Origin: an uncultured Lachnospiraceae bacterium
GTDB taxonomy: Bacteria > Bacillota > Clostridia > Lachnospirales > Lachnospiraceae
NCBI GenBank assembly: GCA_910588895.1
Contig: CAJUSS010000111.1
Location: forward strand, 1-11,648
Direction: 5' to 3'
Length of the DNA stretch: 11,648 bases
This document shows, one piece after another, positions 1 through 5,189 of the stretch (position 1 is its first letter; every line of letters begins with the position of its first letter). Both the position numbers and the translations under genes were made by a program. The notes below the pieces were generated by a model. That model had not been told where the DNA came from. It did not search any database and saw nothing but the letters and a program-made list of their open reading frames with translations.

Positions 1-134
1 GCCAGGGCGACTTTCTGAAAGTCGTGGCCATCGGCATCGACACCGACGGCAAGGGTGCGATCCTGCCCCCGGCGCGTATGCAAGAGGGCAGAGATAGGGT
101 AAAAAAAGAGCGGAAAGGGCTGGGTCTCGTTTGA
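1..134 (+). CDS. 3' end of an unidentified upstream gene (partial)
   Basis: An open frame enters from the left edge (first full codon at 3) and stops at TGA 132-134, giving 43 visible residues. They include GDFLKVVAIGIDTDGKGAIL followed by a basic tail (RVKKERKG). The hydrophobic strand, then D-x-D-G-K-G and another strand, loosely resembles the last strands of an S1 RNA-binding domain (as in PNPase- or Tex-like proteins). The match is weak and I do not assign a function. The frame is credible because the stop lies in the loop of a strong intrinsic terminator, as expected at a transcription unit's end. The next gene starts 77 bases later. Confidence 0.55.
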   Translation, partial: QGDFLKVVAIGIDTDGKGAILPPARMQEGRDRVKKERKGLGLV

Positions 135-151
135 CGGACCTGGCCCTTTTT
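114..151 (+). terminator. Intrinsic terminator of the upstream gene
   Basis: The left arm at 114-127 (AAAGGGCTGGGTCT) pairs with the right arm at 136-149 (GGACCTGGCCCTTT) over 14 positions, with three G-U wobbles and an 8-base loop. A T run follows at 147-151. The upstream gene's TGA stop lies in the loop. A TTG-initiated extension of the methyltransferase frame would begin inside this terminator at 131, which argues against that start. Confidence 0.8.
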
Positions 152-211
152 GTAGAGCCCATGGGGGATAAAGGTTTTTCGGACATAAGGGTAAAGGAGG
201 CGTGGGACAGC

Positions 212-1717
212 ATGACAGAGGGCTTGCCGAGAGCGTTTGTGGAGCGCATGCAGGAGCTGTTAGGGGAGGAAGCCGGTCTTTTTTTGGCCAGCTATGCAGA
301 TCCTCCGGTGCGGGGACTGCGGCTGAACGGCTTGAAAAGAGACTTGGAGGAGTTGGAGAGGACCTGCAGAGCCCAGTTCCTTTTAGAAGAGGTACCCTGG
401 GCGGAGGAAGGCTTTTATGTAGGCGAGGCTTATGCAGACAGAGCAGAGGTGAGAGCGGGGCAGGAGCCGGAAGGAGGAACCGGGAAGCGGCCGGGGAAGC
501 ATCCCTACCATGAAGCGGGGCTTTATTATCTCCAGGAGCCCAGCGCCATGGCTGCGGTGGCGCTCCTGGGACCGGGACCCGGAGACCGGGTGCTGGATCT
601 GTGCGCAGCGCCGGGAGGGAAGAGCACCCAGATCGCCGGACGGATGGGCGGCCAGGGCCTTCTGGTCAGCAATGAGATCCACCCGGCCAGGGCGAAGGTC
701 CTGTCTCAAAACATGGAACGGATGGGCGTGTCCGCCGCGGTCGTGACGAACGAAGATCCGGAGGCATTGGCGGACTGTTTCCCTCTTTTTTTTGATAAGA
801 TCTTGATCGATGCACCCTGCTCCGGAGAAGGGATGTTCCGCAAGGACCCGGAGTCTTGCAAGGAGTGGAGTCCGGAGGCAGTAGCGCTCTGTGCTGCACG
901 CCAGAAAAAGATCTTGGAAGCGGGGGTGCGGATGCTAAGGCCCGGCGGTCTTTTGGTCTATTCCACCTGTACATTTGCCCCGGAGGAGGATGAAGGGAGC
1001 GTGGCGTATCTTTTGGAGGCGCACCCGGAGTTCACGGTGGAGCACAGATCGGCAGATGGCTTTGGAGAGCTTGGGATGGGCCGCCCGGAGTGGGTGCCAA
1101 AAGGGGAAAAAAAAGATGGCCTGGAGGGTACCTATCGGGTCTGGCCCCATAAGGCAAAGGGGGAAGGGCATTACCTGGCTGCGCTGCAAAAGGCGGGAGA
1201 TGGCGTTTTGACCGATAAGAAGACAGCCCGGCCCCCTGCAGAGAAGGCAAGGGGCAGAGGCGCGTCCCCGGGCCCGGGGACGGATCGCCAAAAGCTCAGC
1301 GAGCTGTTTTGGCCCTTCTGCAGGGAGACCCTCTGCACACGGCCCTGGGAGCGGCAGCCAGGGCGTTACCTGACCTTTGGAGAGCAGCTCTACTATGTGC
1401 CTGCAGACATGCCGGATATGAACGGGTTAAAGGTGCTGCGCCCGGGCCTCCATCTGGGGACCTTTAAGAAAAAACGTTTTGAGCCCTCCCATGCGCTGGC
1501 GCTGTACCTGGAGCCGGAGCAGGTGGTGCGGCGGGCAGACTTTCCCGCTCTGAGCCGGGAGACAAAAGGGTATCTGCGGGGAGAGACCCTGAAGATCCGG
1601 GAGAAGGAGGAGGGCTGGACGCTGGTGACGGTGGACGGCTACAGCTTAGGCTGGGGAAAGGCATCTGGAGGCACATTGAAGAACCATTACCCCAAGGGCC
1701 TGCGCCTGCAGGGGTGA
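212..1717 (+). CDS. rsmF: RsmF-type rRNA (cytosine-C5) methyltransferase
   Basis: A 501-residue member of the NOL1/NOP2/Sun (Nsun) family. These SAM-dependent enzymes methylate C5 of cytosine in RNA; RsmF-type members act on 16S rRNA. Seen in the sequence: SAM motif I LDLCAAPGGKS (residues 128-138), the motif IV cysteine in APCSGEGMF (Cys203), and the catalytic cysteine in STCTF (Cys253). This is the family's two-cysteine arrangement. The roughly 200 residues after the catalytic core, with conserved-looking R-x-G-L-H-L-G-T-x-K, fit the RsmF C-terminal RNA-binding region. I chose ATG 212 because AAAGGAGG at 193-200 lies 11 bases upstream and the protein then begins MTEGLPRAFVERM, a normal family N-terminus. 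The frame stays open back to TTG 131, but that start overlaps the preceding terminator. It converges with dinB. The exact rRNA target is inferred from the family. Confidence 0.9.
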   Translation: MTEGLPRAFVERMQELLGEEAGLFLASYADPPVRGLRLNGLKRDLEELERTCRAQFLLEEVPWAEEGFYVGEAYADRAEVRAGQEPEGGTGKRPGKHPYHEAGLYYLQEPSAMAAVALLGPGPGDRVLDLCAAPGGKSTQIAGRMGGQGLLVSNEIHPARAKVLSQNMERMGVSAAVVTNEDPEALADCFPLFFDKILIDAPCSGEGMFRKDPESCKEWSPEAVALCAARQKKILEAGVRMLRPGGLLVYSTCTFAPEEDEGSVAYLLEAHPEFTVEHRSADGFGELGMGRPEWVPKGEKKDGLEGTYRVWPHKAKGEGHYLAALQKAGDGVLTDKKTARPPAEKARGRGASPGPGTDRQKLSELFWPFCRETLCTRPWERQPGRYLTFGEQLYYVPADMPDMNGLKVLRPGLHLGTFKKKRFEPSHALALYLEPEQVVRRADFPALSRETKGYLRGETLKIREKEEGWTLVTVDGYSLGWGKASGGTLKNHYPKGLRLQG

Positions 1718-1738
1718 GACCGGTCGCCGGGTCACCCT
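1712..1738. terminator. Convergent hairpin between rsmF and dinB, built from both stop codons
   Basis: GGGTGA (1712-1717, including the rsmF TGA) pairs with TCACCC (1732-1737, containing the dinB stop on the other strand). An inner CCGG/CCGG helix encloses a short TCG loop. A weak T-rich tail (TTTAT) follows on the + side and an A-rich flank precedes it, so any terminator activity is probably modest. The two genes are separated by only 14 bases. Confidence 0.5.
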
Positions 1739-2979
1739 TTATCCAGATGCTTGGTCTTGCCCACCGCATGGTCTACCAGAGCATCCTTTTTTAGGAAGCT
1801 GGCGCGTTTGATGCTGTCGGTGCCGAAGCGTTTCCGGATGGCATCCACGGTCTTCTCCATATCCTTGTGCTTCTGGCTGCGGGCATCCTCAAAGAGGACC
1901 ATCTGGCAAAAGCCAGCTTCCTGGATCTTTCCGGCCCTTACACCGATCAGTCGGACCGGCGTAAGGTCCCAGGCCTCTTTTAACAGATGGCAGGCGGTCT
2001 GATAGAGGACGGCGGTGGAGTCGGTGGGCTCCTTTAGATTGGTCTGATGGGACTGGCTGTGGAACTGCCAGTCTTTTAATCCTATACAGACATTGGAGCA
2101 GAGGACATTGTGAGCCCGCAGCCGGGCGCCTACGGTCTCGCACAAGGACAGCAGGATCTGACAGGCTGTCTCCATATCGTCCACATCCCGGGATAAAGTG
2201 ACGCTGTTGCCGTAGCCTTTATTGATCGGTTCCTTTTGGGCTACAAGATCATCATCGATGCCGTTTGCATATTGATGGATCAAAATGGCATACTTATCAC
2301 CAAGGTGGGCTTTTAAGATCTGCAGGTCACAGGCGGCCAGCTGGCCGATCGTGTGGATCCCGATGCTCTCCAGCCTGCGCTGTGCAGAGCGGCCTACGAG
2401 GAACAGATCGCGGATGGGGAGCGGCCACAGGCGGGAGGGGATTTCTTCTGTAAATAAGGTATGGCATTTATCCGGCTTTTCAAAGTCAGAAGCCATCTTG
2501 GCCAGCAGCTTGTTAGGTCCGATCCCGATGTTCACGGTAAAGCCCAGCTCCTTCTTGATCCGCTCCCGGATCTGGTCGGCGGTCTTTAAGGGCGTGCCGA
2601 ACAGATGGATCGTGGTGGTCATGTCCAAAAAGGTCTCGTCGATGCTGAACGGCTCGCTGTCCGGCGTATAATCGGACAGCAGCTCCATCATCGCCTTGGA
2701 GCATTTGTGGTAATAGGAAAAACGGGAAGGGACCACCATCAGCTGGGGACATTTTCGGAGCGCCTGAGCTAATGGCTCTCCGGTGGTGACCCCATATCGC
2801 TTCGCCGGAGTGGAGCTGGCCAGCACGATCCCATGACGGCTGGAAGGATCGCCCCCCACGGCAGATGGGATCGTGCGCAGATCCAGGGCATTAGGATCGG
2901 ATGCAAGGCGGTAGACCGATTCCCAGCTTAAGAAGGCGGAGTTGACATCGATGTGGAAGATCAGGCGTTGTGAAGCCAT
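1732..2979 (-). CDS. dinB: DNA polymerase IV (Y-family translesion polymerase)
   Basis: A 415-residue Y-family polymerase, which copies past damaged template bases at the cost of fidelity. The catalytic carboxylates are visible: Asp11 in HIDVNSAF and Asp114-Glu115 in FSIDETFLD. Phe16 sits at the steric-gate position that excludes ribonucleotides. The palm/fingers region is followed by a helix-hairpin-helix thumb (around 185-225, LFLVGRSAQRRLESIGIHTI) and a little-finger domain (about 250-355). QMVLF at 359-363 matches the beta-clamp-binding pentapeptide. The last 50 residues (VDAIRKRFGTDSIKRASFL) resemble those of the UvrX/YqjW-like Gram-positive branch. The start is supported by AAGGAG (2996-2991) 11 bases upstream of ATG. 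I found no GAAC-N4-GTTC LexA box in the upstream 250 bases, so SOS control is not apparent. The leader instead carries a repeated, foldable element. Confidence 0.93.
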   Translation of the reverse strand: MASQRLIFHIDVNSAFLSWESVYRLASDPNALDLRTIPSAVGGDPSSRHGIVLASSTPAKRYGVTTGEPLAQALRKCPQLMVVPSRFSYYHKCSKAMMELLSDYTPDSEPFSIDETFLDMTTTIHLFGTPLKTADQIRERIKKELGFTVNIGIGPNKLLAKMASDFEKPDKCHTLFTEEIPSRLWPLPIRDLFLVGRSAQRRLESIGIHTIGQLAACDLQILKAHLGDKYAILIHQYANGIDDDLVAQKEPINKGYGNSVTLSRDVDDMETACQILLSLCETVGARLRAHNVLCSNVCIGLKDWQFHSQSHQTNLKEPTDSTAVLYQTACHLLKEAWDLTPVRLIGVRAGKIQEAGFCQMVLFEDARSQKHKDMEKTVDAIRKRFGTDSIKRASFLKKDALVDHAVGKTKHLDKG

Positions 2980-3024
2980 GAGGCAGGGTGCTCCTTTCGG
3001 TTAGATCGCAAGATGGTCCGTTCG

Positions 3025-3107
3025 TTTGGGCGGATACGATCCATACCCGCGCCAGTTGTTGTATAGGTGCGGGCGCGTGATCGGTCACCCGTCCGCATCC
3101 AAAGGCC
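3025..3107 (-). repeat. Copy A of a duplicated, foldable element in the dinB leader
   Basis: Bases 3107 to 3058 (minus strand) match 7198-7247 (plus strand) at 44 of 50 positions; every difference is a transition. The ungapped match continues weakly to 3033. On the minus-strand transcript it can fold as a three-way junction. The outer stem is TTTGG/GCGGA (3103-3092, 2-base bulge) with TCCGCCCAAA (3034-3025). A small hairpin GTGA-CCGA-TCAC lies at 3088-3077. A second hairpin pairs 3075-3070 with 3054-3048 around an unpaired CACCTATAC loop. It lies between the predicted promoter (3136-3144) and the dinB ribosome binding site (2996-2991), a riboswitch-like position. I do not recognise a known RNA family. 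The function is unknown, and a dispersed intergenic repeat is the alternative. Confidence 0.6.
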
Positions 3108-3120
3108 GGCCTGTGATAAA

Positions 3121-3130
3121 GTAACGTTAC
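3121..3130. promoter_or_regulatory. Perfect 10-bp palindrome at the predicted dinB transcription start
   Basis: GTAACGTTAC is a perfect palindrome lying 5 bases downstream of the predicted dinB -10 box, so it should overlap or abut +1. This is a typical repressor-operator position, but no binding protein can be named and a 10-bp palindrome can occur by chance. Confidence 0.3.
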
Positions 3131-3135
3131 AAGCT

Positions 3136-3144
3136 AGTATAGCA
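3136..3144 (-). promoter_or_regulatory. Predicted extended -10 promoter for dinB
   Basis: On the minus strand the sequence reads TGCTATACT: a TGn extension directly followed by TATACT (5 of 6 to TATAAT). The -35 position (TACTCA, 17-base spacer) is poor, which is tolerated when TGn is present. Transcription would start near 3129 and give a leader of about 150 nt before the dinB ATG. Confidence 0.55.
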
Positions 3145-3164
3145 CAAAAGCTTCCCTGTGAGTA

Positions 3165-3193
3165 TTGGCTAACCGGATAAATTGTGATAGAAT
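3165..3193 (+). promoter_or_regulatory. Predicted sigma-A promoter for the DUF4015 lipoprotein gene
   Basis: The -35 is TTGGCT (3165-3170). A 17-base spacer ends in TGA (a TGn extension at 3185-3187), and the -10 is TAGAAT (3188-3193). Together these are a good match to the vegetative promoter. Expected start is near 3200, leaving about 75 bases of leader. It is divergent from the dinB promoter, with the two -10 boxes about 50 bases apart. Confidence 0.6.
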
Positions 3194-3274
3194 AATGACA
3201 TTACTGCACAAATGAACGATAATACAGGTCATCGATGCAGTCTGCTCCGGCAGGCGGCTTGGGAGAGGAACAGG

Positions 3275-4576
3275 ATGAGAAAGTGGATCATGATGATGCT
3301 CCTGGCGGCGGTCCTGGCCGGATGCAGGCGGTATGCGCCCTTTGGAGCGGAGGAGAGCCAGGCGGAGCAGGAAGGACAGACGGGACCCTGGGCAAAGCAG
3401 GCAAAAGCGGCTTTAAAGGAGATGGAGGAGAAGATGCAGTCTCCTGAGGGAAGCGTATCTGTCAGGGAAGCGGGGACGGCGGCCTTGCAGACCCTTCCAA
3501 AGCGTCTGCCGGTGAAGGTAAAGGGGATCTATGTGTCGGCTTATGTGGCCGGGACAGAGGCGATGATGGATACGATCATCCAGCGGATCGACGAGACGGA
3601 GCTGAACGCTGTGGTGATCGATGTGAAGGATGACAACGGAAGGGTGACCTTTGCCACAGACTCCCCTCTCGTAGAGGAGCTGGGGGCCAGCGTGGCCTAT
3701 ATCCCGGATATGAAGGGGCTTATGGAAAAGCTGAAGGAACATCATATCTACCGGATCGCCAGGATACCGGCGTTCAGGGATCCCTATCTTGCAGAACAGA
3801 TGCCGGAATGGTGCTGTAAGAAAGAGGATGGGACGGTCTTTCGGGACAGGAACGGCCTTGCCTGGGTGGACCCTTATAAAAAAGAAGTGTGGGACTACCT
3901 TCTGGAGATCGCCAGATCGGCAGGGAAGGCCGGATTCGATGAGATCCAGTTCGATTATATCCGTTTTTGTACAGAAAAAGGGATGGACCAGGTGGTCTTT
4001 GACCCTGCAGACGTACAGGGAAGATCCAGGCAGGAGGTGATCCTGGAATTTGCGGACTACGCTTATAGGGAGCTGTCCAAGGAGGGTCTGACCGTATCGG
4101 CGGATGTGTTCGGCGCGGTGATAGGAGGCGGGGAGGATGCCCGGCTGGTGGGACAGGATTATGGCAGGATGGCCCAGATCCTGGATCACATCTGCCCGAT
4201 GATCTATCCGTCCCATTATGGAGACGGGTATTTTGGCATCGCCCACCCGGATATGCAGCCCTATGATACGGTCCTTAAGGCGCTGCAGGGATCGGCAAAA
4301 GACCTTCAGCAGGAAGCCTCAGAGGCCCAAGCTATGGAGGAGGCCGCAGGGGAAGGCTTTGGAGATGTGGCCGGACAGGGCGGACGGATGGCGACGGTGC
4401 GGCCATGGCTGCAGGATTTTACGGCCAGCTATCTAAAGCATCACATATCATACGGGGCCCAGCAGGTCCGGGAGCAGATCCAGGCGGTCTACGACAGCGG
4501 ATATGAGGAGTGGATCCTATGGAACGCCGGATCCAGCTATCATTACGATGGGCTCTTGCCGAAAACACCTAGATAG
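3275..4576 (+). CDS. Putative glycoside hydrolase lipoprotein (DUF4015 family)
   Basis: A 433-residue secreted, probably membrane-anchored protein. The N-terminus MRKWIMMMLLAAVLAGC is a lipoprotein signal peptide with lipobox L-A-G-C; Cys17 would be lipidated outside the cell. The body matches the DUF4015 putative glycoside hydrolase family, a TIM-barrel group: VKGIYVSAYVAGT, then AVVIDVKDDNG, IPDMKGLMEKLKEH, WVDPYKKEVWDYLLEIA, FDEIQFDYIRF (221-231, carboxylates on a barrel strand), SADVFG and ICPMIYPSHY, ending EEWILWNAGSSYHYDGL. Substrate is unknown; a cell-surface polysaccharide role is family inference. An Ala/Gly/Glu-rich stretch at about 338-373 looks like a low-complexity insertion between barrel elements. 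The frame is open from 3212, but ATG 3275 starts exactly at the signal peptide and follows GAGAGGAA (3263-3270). It has its own promoter, and the next gene starts 40 bases downstream. Confidence 0.85.
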   Translation: MRKWIMMMLLAAVLAGCRRYAPFGAEESQAEQEGQTGPWAKQAKAALKEMEEKMQSPEGSVSVREAGTAALQTLPKRLPVKVKGIYVSAYVAGTEAMMDTIIQRIDETELNAVVIDVKDDNGRVTFATDSPLVEELGASVAYIPDMKGLMEKLKEHHIYRIARIPAFRDPYLAEQMPEWCCKKEDGTVFRDRNGLAWVDPYKKEVWDYLLEIARSAGKAGFDEIQFDYIRFCTEKGMDQVVFDPADVQGRSRQEVILEFADYAYRELSKEGLTVSADVFGAVIGGGEDARLVGQDYGRMAQILDHICPMIYPSHYGDGYFGIAHPDMQPYDTVLKALQGSAKDLQQEASEAQAMEEAAGEGFGDVAGQGGRMATVRPWLQDFTASYLKHHISYGAQQVREQIQAVYDSGYEEWILWNAGSSYHYDGLLPKTPR

Positions 4577-4616
4577 ATCTGCCTGCAGCGGGGAAAGGAG
4601 ATCGATAAATAAGGAA

Positions 4617-5123
4617 ATGGATAAGACAGACAGGATACCAAGGCCAGGCGGTTTTTACCGTCATTTCAAAGATAAGCTCTACCAGGTCCTGGCGGTGGCG
4701 GAGCACACGGAGACCGGGGAGCAGCTGGTGGTCTATCAGGCGCTCTATGGGGATTACCGCATCTATGCCAGGCCGCTCCAGATGTTCATCAGCGAAGTGG
4801 ATCGTGAACGATATCCGGAGGCAGGGCAGCGTTATCGTTTTGAAGAGGTGGATATGCGGGCAGGCAGCCCCAGCCAGGAGCCAGAAGGCCAGATCAGCCC
4901 CTGGCTGACGCGTTTCCTGGACGCAGAAGGGTATGCGGCGCAGCTGGAAGCCTTAAACCAGATGTGGGGAAGGGTGAGCCAGAGAGAGCTGGACAGCATC
5001 TATCTGATCTTGGATATCGGGCATATGGAAGGAGACGAGGACAGTCAGCTGCGGGGGATCATGGGGCATCTGGAGACCAGGATGCAATATGACGGCAGCA
5101 GACTGCGCAGACCGGGATATTGA
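4617..5123 (+). CDS. DUF1653 domain protein with a C-terminal extension
   Basis: A 168-residue soluble protein. Residues about 8-62 (PGGFYRHFKDKLYQVLAVAE, then VVYQALYGDYRIYARP and MFISEVD) match the small DUF1653 family, whose function is not established. The remaining 100 residues are acidic and less familiar, with WLTRFLDAEGYAAQLEALNQ and a predicted helical tail. I see no signal peptide or membrane segment. ATG 4617 is the first sensible start. Its ribosome binding site is awkward: AAGGAG at 4595-4600 is 16 bases away, while AAGGAA at 4611-4616 abuts the start codon, so translation may be weak or start selection unusual. It follows the DUF4015 gene by 40 bases and precedes uvrC by 66 bases. 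No terminator is visible on either side, so co-transcription is likely. Confidence 0.75.
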   Translation: MDKTDRIPRPGGFYRHFKDKLYQVLAVAEHTETGEQLVVYQALYGDYRIYARPLQMFISEVDRERYPEAGQRYRFEEVDMRAGSPSQEPEGQISPWLTRFLDAEGYAAQLEALNQMWGRVSQRELDSIYLILDIGHMEGDEDSQLRGIMGHLETRMQYDGSRLRRPGY

Positions 5124-5189
5124 TCCTGCCGGCAGATGGCAGGAACGGAAACGGCAGGCGACTGGCCGGGTAAGGGAGGAGATACAGGC

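Noticed and set aside
131..211. N-terminal extension of the methyltransferase from TTG 131
   Set aside because: It would start inside the upstream gene's terminator, has no ribosome binding site, and adds 27 residues not typical of the family. ATG 212 has AAAGGAGG upstream.
3058..3107. Repeat copy A as an insertion-sequence end or MITE
   Set aside because: There is no flanking target duplication, no transposase, and the ends are not inverted copies in both instances. Copy B's right flank lacks copy A's outer stem.
2980..3200. LexA/SOS box upstream of dinB
   Set aside because: I looked for GAAC-N4-GTTC and close variants on both strands and found none; only an isolated GTTCG/CGAAC half is present near 3019-3024.
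3413..4246. 277-codon open frame antisense to the DUF4015 gene
   Set aside because: It mirrors a real, well-conserved coding frame in GC-rich DNA, is full of His/Arg/Pro/Leu typical of shadow frames, and has no family resemblance or ribosome binding site.
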